DNA of 64,000 bases from Bacillota bacterium (lineage in GTDB: Bacteria; Bacillota; Clostridia; Acetivibrionales; DTU013). The stretch spans positions 146,847 to 210,846 of the forward strand of contig JAEYRB010000063.1 of NCBI GenBank assembly GCA_023409735.1. The letters are read 5' to 3'. This document shows, in pieces, positions 8,054-16,538 of this stretch (positions are counted from its first letter, which is position 1; each line of letters starts with the position of its first letter). Both the position numbers and the translations under genes were made by a program. The notes below the pieces were generated by a model. That model did no database searches, had not been told where the DNA came from, and saw nothing but the letters and a program-made list of their open reading frames with translations.

Positions 8054-8920
8054 TTATAATATTTCGGTTTTTATTTTATCATTACCGCGCAAAAGAGCCA
8101 GACCGCCTTCAATACTATCAGAGCTTCCCTTTATGACAGTCAGCTTATACTCGGGCTCAAAATCCATATATCTGTCTTCAGTGTCATCAGATGGCCTGGG
8201 AGTGGTCATGTCATAAATCATTATGCCGGCATCCTTGCTGTCAGCTTCAGATAAATACTCGTCATATATTATGTATTTATAGCTGCCTATATCAAATTGC
8301 AGATAATTGAGATCAAGACCCGAATTCTCTTCTCCACCGCCGCGAAAGTAATACATGTATGTGAAGCTATCCCATGAATCTGCTGTGCTTGACGGGTATT
8401 CCAGATCAAGCTTATCCTTTGTTCCAAATCGGTAGATCAGGTAGGTCTCACTCTCATCTGTACTAATTGACATGCAATTTTCAGAATCCTCTTCCTGAAA
8501 GAAATAAATAAGGTGTTCGCCCTGTTTCATAAGTTTTTCATCCAGCTCAACTGATAATGGCTGTGAATTATCTGGAAACTGCACATTATCAGTGCTTGTA
8601 TTTACATCAGGATTCTGCACATTATTGCCTGTTCCAGTGCCTTCCTTATTTGGTGCGGTATTGCTGCTGTTCGTGCCGGATTGCGCTTTGGCGGTGTTGT
8701 TCGACTCATTTGGACTTTCAGATGCCGATTCCACTGTTGACTTCGGGCCTTCAGCTGCAGTAATATCAGGTTCCTTCAAAGCTTCTCCTATTGAGTTGTC
8801 CGAAGAACTTGTAACTCCAGGCACAATACTGCTTACCTGATTTGCACCCTTGATATTTGTGCAGCCGGAAAGTATAAATACATAGCATATAAAAATTAGA
8901 AGAGCTTTTGTATATTTCAT
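8054..8920 (-). CDS. Predicted lipoprotein, function unknown
   Basis: The 288-residue product begins with a short basic n-region, a hydrophobic stretch and the lipobox LSGC (about 17-20), so it should be lipid-anchored outside the cell membrane. Residues about 25-125 are a low-complexity Ser/Thr/Asn/Glu linker. Residues about 130-288 form an acidic, tyrosine-rich globular domain (YLIYRFGTKDKLDLEYPSST, YKYIIYDEYLSE) that I cannot assign. A Lys-Gly-Ser-Ser stretch and LALLRGNDKI close the protein. ATG 8920 has AAGGAG about 12 bases upstream, a rather wide spacing. It is the first gene of a two-gene leftward unit with the HAD phosphatase. Confidence 0.75.
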   Translation of the reverse strand: MKYTKALLIFICYVFILSGCTNIKGANQVSSIVPGVTSSSDNSIGEALKEPDITAAEGPKSTVESASESPNESNNTAKAQSGTNSSNTAPNKEGTGTGNNVQNPDVNTSTDNVQFPDNSQPLSVELDEKLMKQGEHLIYFFQEEDSENCMSISTDESETYLIYRFGTKDKLDLEYPSSTADSWDSFTYMYYFRGGGEENSGLDLNYLQFDIGSYKYIIYDEYLSEADSKDAGIMIYDMTTPRPSDDTEDRYMDFEPEYKLTVIKGSSDSIEGGLALLRGNDKIKTEIL

Positions 8921-9092
8921 AGCTTAGCAATGCTCCTTGAATCAACTGCATTAATTGTGTTTTATTTCACAATTACTAGTATAACACAATCATAAAAAAT
9001 TGCTTGAATTAGGATATGCTATTGGTAAAAGAATAAAACTTTTACTCTTGCTCTCACCGCAATTGCAAAATTCTGCTGTTTAGCAATCGCCC

Positions 9093-10121
9093 TTAAAGTT
9101 TCATTTCCATGAATGTATCTGACATACCCGCAACAAAGCTCCATTGTCGCTCCATGTAGGTTTTTAGATTACTTGTACCTTGTCGGTAGGAGGTGTAGAT
9201 GCTCTCTAAATCCTCAAAATGCTCTGCAATAGAGCAGGCCGCGCAATAACCACTTTCCATTCCGGCAGAAATGCCCTCGCCCATTGGATTGAGAAAGCCT
9301 GCAAGCTCGCCCGTAAACAGCACACGTCCTATGCCATACTCCACCTTACAGCCGGGATGAATATGTGGCATAAGCCATTTTTCTGATTTTACCTGTTCAT
9401 CGAGGCAAAGCTCATGATGGCCTGTCATATAAGCAAGAAAGCGGTTATAGAAATATTGGATTTTAGAACGGTCCTTTACCGAAACGCCTAGCACTAAAAG
9501 ATTGTCTTTCACATTAAACCATGCGTCATATTCGGATAACTCCGGTTGCAAATACGCATAGAAATAATGGTAATCCAAGTTGATTGTTCCCTTGTTAAAT
9601 GTTTGGAAAGTCGTTATGTAGCTAATTTGATCGTTCTTTAGTTTTCTTTTGAACGAGCCAACAACACCTTCGCAATCAAGAACGTATCTTGCGTTTTCTG
9701 TATATGTCGTTTCTCCGTGCAGAGTAACCGTTATATGGTCTACATGTTCCACACAGGAAAGCGCAGTCGTACAATCCTTAATTTGGGCACCGCTTTCCAT
9801 CGCTTTTTTAGCAAGCCAATTATCAAATGAGCTTCGCCAAATATTTAATCCATTTTGCTCAAAGCAATATTCGTTCCCTTTGTCGTTTGTAAAAATCATT
9901 CCGCAGTTTTTTGTTGGAGCGCACATTGTATGCTGCGGCACACGCTCCCCAAAGTAACGTTCAACCAAGTCCATAGATTTCTTAATCAGTACACCTGAAC
10001 ATGATTTATACCGTGGCATTTTGAACTTTTCAACCAACAAAACTTTCAATCCATTTCCGGCTAATTTTTTTGTAGCGGTACATCCGGCTGGACCCGCGCC
10101 AATTACAATACAATCGTACAT
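9093..10121 (-). CDS. FAD-dependent oxidoreductase, geranylgeranyl-reductase-like
   Basis: The 342-residue product opens with a Rossmann dinucleotide motif VIGAGPAGCTATKKLA (residues 6-21) and an acidic end of strand 2 (LLVEK). MPRYKSCSG follows, the position of the PRxKxCGG-type substrate-loop motif in geranylgeranyl reductases and electron-transfer-flavoprotein dehydrogenases. The second FAD-binding segment reads RVLFTGELAGFLNPMGEGISAGMES (quoted in parts: VLFTGELAG, NPMGEGI). Family members reduce isoprenoid double bonds or oxidise bound substrates; the actual substrate is unknown. ATG 10121 has GAGGTG upstream. It is a single leftward gene. Confidence 0.8.
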   Translation of the reverse strand: MYDCIVIGAGPAGCTATKKLAGNGLKVLLVEKFKMPRYKSCSGVLIKKSMDLVERYFGERVPQHTMCAPTKNCGMIFTNDKGNEYCFEQNGLNIWRSSFDNWLAKKAMESGAQIKDCTTALSCVEHVDHITVTLHGETTYTENARYVLDCEGVVGSFKRKLKNDQISYITTFQTFNKGTINLDYHYFYAYLQPELSEYDAWFNVKDNLLVLGVSVKDRSKIQYFYNRFLAYMTGHHELCLDEQVKSEKWLMPHIHPGCKVEYGIGRVLFTGELAGFLNPMGEGISAGMESGYCAACSIAEHFEDLESIYTSYRQGTSNLKTYMERQWSFVAGMSDTFMEMKL

Positions 10122-10586
10122 TTCGACACCTCGGTTTCTTTCTATAAATGCCTGCTATATGAGCAAGCGGCGTTTTTTGTTGTCCGTCGATAGCAATAAT
10201 CGAGTTCGCCGTTTGTTGTATTGTGGAAAACAACCGTTTTGTCATATAACAACTCCATAAGTCGTTTTTTTACCATATGATTAATTATAAGTATAATATA
10301 TATAATTTTAATAATTGTATAAATTCTTATTAATAAATAGTTTTTTGTGGAGGTATCGCCAAATTCTGATAATGCTTACACATGTTTGACAAAAACCACG
10401 CTGAGATATCTATTTGTTAAAACTGGTAATATTCCCTATTCACCTAAGTTTTGCGGTCTCACACCGGATTCTGATATAATCCTCACTTTAAAGATATACT
10501 CCCCAGCCAAGGGGGTTAAATATGCTTAATTGAGTCCTCGGTAGAAAAATTGCTTACATAGCAAAATGCATAATATAATTAATTTG
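10122..10586. other. Divergent intergenic region, no supported gene
   Basis: This region lies between the leftward FAD enzyme and the his promoter. It is A/T-rich, including a long TA-rich stretch near 10275-10340. A minus-strand frame starting at ATG 10245 with GGAG seven bases upstream overlaps the FAD gene out of frame; see findings. A plus-strand 60-codon frame at 10347-10529 has no ribosome site. Confidence 0.5.
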
Positions 10587-10616
10587 TTGACAAACAAAGG
10601 GAGTTTCATCTATACT
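10587..10616 (+). promoter_or_regulatory. Probable sigma-A promoter of the his operon
   Basis: TTGACA at 10587-10592 and TATACT at 10611-10616 are separated by 18 bases. This places transcription start about 320 bases before hisZ and makes a long untranslated leader. Confidence 0.65.
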
Positions 10617-10626
10617 GTTAGCAATT

Positions 10627-10665
10627 CACTTATTTATTAGTTTAGCATGATAAACTAATAAAGTG
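10627..10665 (+). promoter_or_regulatory. Hairpin at the start of the his leader
   Basis: TTATTAGTTTA (10634-10644) pairs with TAAACTAATAA (10651-10661) around GCATGA; outer CACTT/AAGTG pairs extend the stem across a two-base bulge. It lies right at the expected transcript start, so it may be a 5' stabilising stem or an operator. No T-box signature (AGGGTGGNACCGCG) was seen in the leader. Beyond it, 10691-10753 holds about four imperfect copies of a 15-base unit (CCAAAAAAACTAAGG-like). Confidence 0.5.
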
Positions 10666-10944
10666 TAATAGTATAATAATGGCACGAAGGCCAAAAAAAC
10701 TAAGGTCAAAAAACTAAGACCCAAAAGACTAAGGCGTAAAGACTTAAAGACAAAGCAGATAGCAGCATAGAAACATAATTGTTGTATTGCTGTTGTAATA
10801 AATATTGGTGATATAAAAAGCCGGATGGTTTAGAATATTATTTAGGCAGGCATGCTAATGTGAAACATAGCTTTTGTAATGTGTAATATACATAACTGAT
10901 TGCAAAGACGAGTAGTTAAACATAGATATTGTGAGGTGCAGGTC

Positions 10945-12201
10945 ATGTCAAAGTGGAAAATATATACTCCGGATGGAGTACAGGATATCATGTATGAGGA
11001 GTGCTACCTGAAAAGAGGATTAGAGCAGAAGCTGCGAACTATATTCAGAAGCTGCGGCTATAATGAGATAGAAACTCCCGTTATCGAGTTTTATGATGTC
11101 TTTGCCTCAGATGAGGCCGTTATGCCGCAGGAAAACATGTTTAAATTTTTTGATCAACAGGGGAGAATATTGGTACTCAGACCTGATATAACAGTTCCCG
11201 TTGCCAGGATTACTGCTACTAAGTGCAGGGAGGAAGCATATCCCATACGCTTTTCTTATATAGGCAATGTATTCAGGTATAATGATTATGGCGGCGGAAA
11301 GCAGAATGAATTCACGCAAGCCGGAGTCGAGCTGCTTGGGGTGAACACTCAGGAGTCTGATGCAGAGGTCATTTCAATAGCAATAAATTGTTTAAAGGCA
11401 GCGGGTTTGAAGAACTTTCAGGTAGATATCGGCCAGGTCGAGTTTTTCAACGGACTGATGGAGGAGACAGGCCTGCCTGAGGATGATACTGCAAGGGTAC
11501 GAATGCTTATAGACAGAAAGGACTACGTGGGGCTGGAGGATTTCCTCAATAGCCATGAAATAAGAGAAGACCTCAAAAAGCTTATTTTCGACCTGCCGGG
11601 CTTATTTGGTTCGGTTGACGTAATAGACAAGGTAAAGGCACTGACGCTTAATAGCAGATCAAGGGAAGCTCTGGAGAACATAAGGCAGGTACTTGAAATA
11701 TTAGAGGATTACGGCCTTGGACAATATGTATCGGTTGATCTGGGAATGCTCAGAGGTCTCTCATACGACACCGGTATTATATTCAGAGGCTTCACTTACG
11801 GAGTAGGCTTCCCCATACTTACAGGCGGCAGATATGACAGGCTTGTAGGTGAGTTTGGGAAAAGCTGTCCTGCCACGGGCTTTTCACTTGGAATCAATCT
11901 GATCATGATGGCTCTTCAAAGACAAGGGGTCTCAATAGAAAGGCCATGTGTAGATAGTCTTATATGCTACCAAAAGGGAAGCCGGCAAATTGCCTTCAAG
12001 CTATGTGAAGAATTCAGAAAGCAGGGACTTGCAGTAGAATTGGACGTAACAAATGGTACCAGGGACGATGCACAAAAATATGCGGCAGCTAAGAACATCG
12101 GTGGAATCATAAGCATTCTGGATGAGGATACTGTAGAAATATACAATATGCAGTCGGGCAAGCATGACATAGTAAAAATCAGTGAATTATTGAAGAGGTG
12201 A
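10945..12201 (+). CDS. hisZ: ATP phosphoribosyltransferase regulatory subunit HisZ
   Basis: This 418-residue class II aminoacyl-tRNA-synthetase-like protein resembles HisRS but does not charge tRNA. It forms a hetero-octamer with short HisG and gives it histidine feedback control. Seen: IYTPDGVQDIMYEE at the start, motif-2-like VLRPDITVPVARI, FRYNDYGGGKQNEFTQAGVELLG, and SYDTGIIFRGFTYG / LTGGRYDRLVGEFG in the catalytic-like core. An anticodon-binding-like C-terminal tail (SLICYQKGSRQIAFKLCEEF...) is kept. ATG 10945 has GAGGTGCAGGTC before it; the in-frame extension 15 codons upstream has no ribosome site. First gene of the operon, overlapping hisG by four bases. The short HisG next door makes a HisZ role, rather than HisS, near certain. 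Confidence 0.95.
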   Translation: MSKWKIYTPDGVQDIMYEECYLKRGLEQKLRTIFRSCGYNEIETPVIEFYDVFASDEAVMPQENMFKFFDQQGRILVLRPDITVPVARITATKCREEAYPIRFSYIGNVFRYNDYGGGKQNEFTQAGVELLGVNTQESDAEVISIAINCLKAAGLKNFQVDIGQVEFFNGLMEETGLPEDDTARVRMLIDRKDYVGLEDFLNSHEIREDLKKLIFDLPGLFGSVDVIDKVKALTLNSRSREALENIRQVLEILEDYGLGQYVSVDLGMLRGLSYDTGIIFRGFTYGVGFPILTGGRYDRLVGEFGKSCPATGFSLGINLIMMALQRQGVSIERPCVDSLICYQKGSRQIAFKLCEEFRKQGLAVELDVTNGTRDDAQKYAAAKNIGGIISILDEDTVEIYNMQSGKHDIVKISELLKR

Positions 12202-12842
12202 AAAAAGTGAGGTATCTTACCATAGCCCTGTCAAAGGGAAGACTTGCGGAGCTATCTATGGAGCTGATGGAGAAAATAGGAATAGAATGCTCAGAGTTTA
12301 GAAATGAATCACGCAAGCTTATTTTTACAGATGAAAAGAATAAAATTAAGTTTTTCCTGGCAAAGCCTGCAGATGTCCCCACATATGTAGAATATGGGGC
12401 TGCGGACATAGGTGTAGTAGGAAAGGATACTCTTCTTGAGGAGGGCAGGCATCTGTATGAGGTGCTCAATCTGGGCTTTGGGGCATGCCGTATGGTGCTG
12501 GCAGGGCCGTCGGAGCTTGAGGGAAAGCTGGATAGCCTTAATAATAAGAGAGTTGCGACTAAGTACCCAAGGATAGCAAGGGAGTATTTTGAACATAAAA
12601 GACGGGAGTCCATAGAGGTAATAAAGCTTAATGGATCGGTTGAATTAGCCCCGCTTGTCGGACTCTCTGAGATGATCGTGGATATAGTAGAGAGCGGCCG
12701 CACGTTGAAGGAAAACGGGCTGGTCATACTTGACACGATAGCTGATATCAGTGCCAGGATGGTAGTAAACAGGGTCAGTATGAAAATGGAGAACCAACGT
12801 ATAAGTGCGATAATAGACGGGCTGCGCAGCTTGATCGGATGA
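12198..12842 (+). CDS. hisG: ATP phosphoribosyltransferase catalytic subunit, short form
   Basis: It catalyses the first step of histidine synthesis, ATP + PRPP to phosphoribosyl-ATP. The 214-residue length and lack of the C-terminal ACT-like regulatory domain define the short HisG that depends on HisZ. Seen: LTIALSKGRLAEL, KFFLAKPADVPTYVEYGAADIGVVGKD, and the PRPP-loop region MIVDIVESGRTLKENGL. The GTG start at 12198 overlaps the hisZ TGA (GTGA), with GAGGTG spanning it. GTG 12207 is an alternative start. The overlap implies translational coupling, suited to a 1:1 complex. A 369-base non-coding spacer follows. Confidence 0.96.
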   Translation: MKKVRYLTIALSKGRLAELSMELMEKIGIECSEFRNESRKLIFTDEKNKIKFFLAKPADVPTYVEYGAADIGVVGKDTLLEEGRHLYEVLNLGFGACRMVLAGPSELEGKLDSLNNKRVATKYPRIAREYFEHKRRESIEVIKLNGSVELAPLVGLSEMIVDIVESGRTLKENGLVILDTIADISARMVVNRVSMKMENQRISAIIDGLRSLIG

Positions 12843-13211
12843 TTGGGAAAGCTTAAAATCGGTTGGTTGAGATTTAGTAGGTTTGATATGGACAACTGGC
12901 GCTTGGCTAGAGAAAACAAGAATGAGCGGGCTTCGGCAGGTAGGTTTGGCTGACTGGGAAGTTGGCAGTTGGGCCAGATACCTAAGACTTGGTTAATTAA
13001 GATAAAGACATCAAGCCTGGTTAAGGCAGGATAGGACATCAAGAAAATCTGGACGACATTTATTTTAACAGACGAGACTTAGGCGATTGGATCTTGGTTA
13101 GTCAGAATGGGATGCCAAGCCTAATTTAGACTATATTAGGACAGTTGAAATGATTAAGATAGCCAAATGTAGTGGTAGAGGTTATAGGTTGATTTTTGGA
13201 GGTGTATTTGA
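12843..13211 (+). other. Long intra-operon spacer with degenerate repeats
   Basis: No plus-strand gene is seen between hisG and hisD. The sequence is rich in TTGGTTNAG and GACATCAAG words; for example GACATCAAG occurs near 13007 and again near 13036, each after a TGGTTAA-like block. It resembles decayed tandem repeats. The long minus-strand frame across here (12179-13042) runs antisense through hisG, and I regard it as a shadow. There is no clear terminator. Confidence 0.5.
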
Positions 13212-14522
13212 TTGATCAATATTATTGATATGAGACAAGGAAGGGACAACTCATTATTTGAGAAGCTGGTGGGCAGAAACAGGCTTGGACAGGCAGATGT
13301 AGTCAGAACTGTTGAGGAAATAATAACAAATGTCAGTACTCAGGGCGACAAAGCTCTGCTTGAATATACTAAAAAGTTCGACAAGGTGGAGCTTGCAAAA
13401 GGAGCATTGAAGGTAACAAAGGAAGAGATCGACGCAGCGTATGAAAAGATTGATCCGAAGCTGCTTGAGGTAATAAGAAAATCTAAGGTAAATATTGAAG
13501 CGTTCCATATGAAGCAGAAGGAAACCTCATGGTTTACAACCGGTGAGGACGGAATATTTCTTGGGCAGTTATACAGACCACTTGAGGTAGTAGGTATATA
13601 TGTCCCGGGAGGCACTGCTGTCCTTACATCGTCAGTTTTGATGAATGCTCTGCCGGCAAAGGTAGCAGGTGTTGAAAGGATAATGATGGCAACACCGCCG
13701 CGTAGGGATGGAAGTATTGAGCCTGCTGTACTTGTGGCTGCACAGGAGGCCGGCATAACTGAGATATACAGGATGGGCGGCGCTCAGGCCATTGCTGCTA
13801 TGGCATTTGGAACGGAGACAGTACCAAGAGCAGACAAGATATTCGGCCCCGGGAATATTTATGTAGCAACAGCAAAAAGGCTTGTCTTTGGATATTGCGA
13901 TATAGATATGTTCGCAGGGCCCAGCGAAGTAACTGTTGTAGCTGATGAGTCGGCTAATCCGGCTTATGTTGCGGCTGACCTTCTTTCACAGGCAGAGCAT
14001 GATGTTCTGTCGGCGGCAATTCTTGTCACAACATCCCCCAAAATGGCTGAGAATGTGGCTGAGGAAATCAAAAAGCAATCTGCTGAGCTTACCAGACAGC
14101 AGATACTGGAAAAGTCGCTTTCAGATTACAGCGCAGCTGTTATTGTTAACGATCTGGATCAGGCAATGGATATTGTAAACAAGATAGCTCCGGAGCATTT
14201 GGAGCTATGCATTGAAGATCCTTTAAGCAGGCTTTCATCAGTTAAAAATGCAGGTGCCATATTCCTGGGTCACTGGTCCCCGGAGCCTTTGGGAGACTAT
14301 TTTGCAGGTCCTAACCATATTCTTCCTACGGGTGGCACGGCAAGGTTCTTCTCACCTCTGAATGTGGCTGATTATATTAAGAAATCGAGTGTTATTTCAT
14401 ATACCCGGAAGGCATTGGAAAAGGTAAGCAGTGATGTTGAACTGTTTGCTATGTCTGAGGGGCTGGACGGACATGCTAACTCAATAAAGATAAGATTTAA
14501 TGATAATGTGAACAAAAAATAG
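13212..14522 (+). CDS. hisD: Histidinol dehydrogenase
   Basis: The 436-residue enzyme makes the last two NAD-linked oxidations, L-histidinol to L-histidine. Seen: the signature GVERIMMATPP, GGAQAIAAMAFGTETVPRADKIFGPGN (quoted in parts: GGAQAIAA, DKIFGPGNIYVATAKR), AGPSEVTVVAD, DLLSQAEHD with Zn-ligand Gln/His, APEHLEL, and NHILPTGGTARF near the C-terminus. The TTG start at 13212 has GGAGGTG seven bases upstream. It lies after the 369-base spacer and 61 bases before hisC. All expected catalytic segments are present. Confidence 0.96.
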   Translation: MINIIDMRQGRDNSLFEKLVGRNRLGQADVVRTVEEIITNVSTQGDKALLEYTKKFDKVELAKGALKVTKEEIDAAYEKIDPKLLEVIRKSKVNIEAFHMKQKETSWFTTGEDGIFLGQLYRPLEVVGIYVPGGTAVLTSSVLMNALPAKVAGVERIMMATPPRRDGSIEPAVLVAAQEAGITEIYRMGGAQAIAAMAFGTETVPRADKIFGPGNIYVATAKRLVFGYCDIDMFAGPSEVTVVADESANPAYVAADLLSQAEHDVLSAAILVTTSPKMAENVAEEIKKQSAELTRQQILEKSLSDYSAAVIVNDLDQAMDIVNKIAPEHLELCIEDPLSRLSSVKNAGAIFLGHWSPEPLGDYFAGPNHILPTGGTARFFSPLNVADYIKKSSVISYTRKALEKVSSDVELFAMSEGLDGHANSIKIRFNDNVNKK

Positions 14523-14583
14523 CTCTATGATTCAAAAGTAAAAGGAAAAAACAGATAAGAAAAAGGTTAAAGGAGTGAAATGC

Positions 14584-15648
14584 TTGAACAAATACTGGAG
14601 TGTGCTGGCAGGCAGCCTTGTGCCTTATGTGCCGGGGGAACAGCCGCAGGATAAGAAATATATAAAGCTTAATACTAATGAAAGTCCATACGGTCCGTCA
14701 CCTAAGGTGCTGGAGGCTATCAAGGATGAAACAGGAAATCAGCTAAGGCTTTACCCTGATCCAAACTGCAGCAACCTGTTGGAAGCTGCAGCTGAAAGCT
14801 ATGGAGTGAAAAAGGATCAGGTCTTTGCGGGCAACGGTTCTGATGAAGTTTTGGCATTTTCTTTTATGGCTTTTTTTGACCCGGGTAGAACCATCGTGTT
14901 CCCCAACATTACATATTCCTTTTATCCTGTATATGCGTCACTATTCAAACTCGATTATGTAAACACCCCGTTGGACAGCGAATTCAACATACCGACAGAC
15001 GAAATGCTTGATAGCTGTGGAGGCGTTATCCTTGCAAATCCCAATGCTCCAACGGGAAAAGCGCTGCCGTTGAAAGAGATTAGAGGGATTCTTGAGGGTA
15101 ATCCGAACAATGTAGTCATAGTTGATGAGGCATATATTGATTATGGTGGGGAATCCGCAATAGGACTCATTGAAGAGTATCCAAATCTGCTTGTAATTCA
15201 AACCTTTTCTAAATCCAGGGCTCTTGCCGGTATGAGGATAGGCTTTGCATTCGGGGACAGTGAGTTAATAAATGCATTAAATAGTGTAAAAAATTCCTTT
15301 AATTCATATACAATGGACAGACTAGCCATATGCGCAGGCGCAGCAGCGTTGAAGGATCCGGCATATTATAATGAAACTACCGCTAAGGTTATTTCTACAA
15401 GGAAACGCTTCACAAGGGAGCTTCGTGCGAGAGGCTTTACAGTGGCTGATTCTGCTGCAAATTTCGTATTTGCAGGTCATGAGAGAGTTAAAGCGGAAAA
15501 AATATTCGTTGAGCTCAAGGAGAGAGGAATACTTGTCAGGCATTTTAAGACTTCGATAATTGAAAACTTTCTTCGTATAAGCATGGGAACGGATGATGAA
15601 ATGGATCGAGTAGTAAAGGAAATAGACTCAATTTTAAGTAAATGTTAG
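14584..15648 (+). CDS. hisC: Histidinol-phosphate aminotransferase
   Basis: The 354-residue fold-type I PLP enzyme converts imidazole-acetol phosphate and glutamate to histidinol phosphate. Seen: KLNTNESPYGPSP, FAGNGSDEVLAF, the Asp/Tyr PLP segment VIVDEAYIDYGG, and the Schiff-base lysine in QTFSKSRALAGMRIGFAFG. The TTG at 14584 is preferred because AAAGGAG ends eight bases before it; the GTG at 14575 lies on that ribosome site. It is in the his operon between hisD and hisB. Confidence 0.95.
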   Translation: MNKYWSVLAGSLVPYVPGEQPQDKKYIKLNTNESPYGPSPKVLEAIKDETGNQLRLYPDPNCSNLLEAAAESYGVKKDQVFAGNGSDEVLAFSFMAFFDPGRTIVFPNITYSFYPVYASLFKLDYVNTPLDSEFNIPTDEMLDSCGGVILANPNAPTGKALPLKEIRGILEGNPNNVVIVDEAYIDYGGESAIGLIEEYPNLLVIQTFSKSRALAGMRIGFAFGDSELINALNSVKNSFNSYTMDRLAICAGAAALKDPAYYNETTAKVISTRKRFTRELRARGFTVADSAANFVFAGHERVKAEKIFVELKERGILVRHFKTSIIENFLRISMGTDDEMDRVVKEIDSILSKC

Positions 15649-15836
15649 TATGTTGCTAAGAGTATTAAAAATGCATCATTTTTCCCGGCAGTATATTATT
15701 ATAGGCTATTTAAATAAGTATGGATTTATACCCCATACTTTTGCTATAATTAATATTTGGATAGAATTAATGGAAAAAAAAGATAATTTTTTTAGTTTGC
15801 CCGCTTCATTAGCATATTTTTTATTGGAGGCCTAAT
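15649..15836 (+). other. Intra-operon spacer before hisB
   Basis: These 188 A/T-rich bases show no gene and no terminator. A 61-codon frame at 15650 is not supported by a ribosome site. Confidence 0.5.
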
Positions 15837-16424
15837 ATGGGAAGATGTGCCGTAATTAGCAGAAAAACAGCAGAAACTGATATTTCCATGAAACTTGATG
15901 TCGATGGAAAAGGACAAGCGCGTATAAAAACGGGGATTGGGTTTCTCGACCATATGCTGACACTGTTTTCAAAGCATGGGCTTATTGACCTTGAGGTTGA
16001 TGCCATTGGCGATTTACAGGTGGATGCCCACCACACTGTAGAAGATATTGGAATTGTATTGGGACAAGCTATTAAGGAAGCGGTGGGTATAAAAGCTTCT
16101 ATCAAAAGGTACGGTACGTCAGTTGTTCCAATGGACGAAGTGCTAGCTATGGTGTCAGTCGACTTAGGAGGAAGACCGTATCTGGTCTGTAATGCCACAT
16201 ACCCCAATGAACGTGTGGGTGACATGGAAACCGGACTTGTGGAGGAGTTCTTCAGAGCAGTTTCAACAAATGCAGGAATGAACATACACATAAATGTTAT
16301 GTACGGAAACAATAGCCACCACATAGTAGAGGCGATATTTAAGGCTTTTGGAAGAGCGCTTGACGAAGCTACATGTTTTGACGACAGAATCGACGGAGTA
16401 ATGTCAACTAAAGGTGTTCTTTGA
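15837..16424 (+). CDS. hisB: Imidazoleglycerol-phosphate dehydratase
   Basis: The 195-residue mono-functional IGP dehydratase lacks the HAD phosphatase domain fused to it in enterics. Seen: IKTGIGFLDHMLTLFSKHG, the Mn-binding VDAHHTVEDIGIVLGQA, and the second half NNSHHIVEAIFKAFGRAL. It removes water from IGP to give imidazole-acetol phosphate. ATG 15837 follows TTGGAGG. A separate histidinol-phosphatase is therefore needed; none is in this operon, so it must be encoded elsewhere. Confidence 0.96.
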   Translation: MGRCAVISRKTAETDISMKLDVDGKGQARIKTGIGFLDHMLTLFSKHGLIDLEVDAIGDLQVDAHHTVEDIGIVLGQAIKEAVGIKASIKRYGTSVVPMDEVLAMVSVDLGGRPYLVCNATYPNERVGDMETGLVEEFFRAVSTNAGMNIHINVMYGNNSHHIVEAIFKAFGRALDEATCFDDRIDGVMSTKGVL

Positions 16425-16538
16425 TTAAAAGTCATTAAAGTATTACCGGATTATGCTGCGGGTTATGTACCAAACTGAGTTAAAGCTCCCTATAAACAGT
16501 ATAGGTGACATAATATATTGATAAAAGGAGAAAGAAGA

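Noticed and set aside
10347..10529. 60-codon frame upstream of the his promoter
   Set aside because: There is no ribosome site and no family resemblance; possible remnant, but not supportable.
10617..10944. T-box riboswitch in the his leader
   Set aside because: I looked for the AGGGTGGNACCGCG core and a specifier-stem layout and did not find them.
12179..13042. 287-codon minus-strand frame across hisG
   Set aside because: It is antisense to an unmistakable hisG, has a Ser/Thr/Leu-rich shadow composition and no ribosome site.
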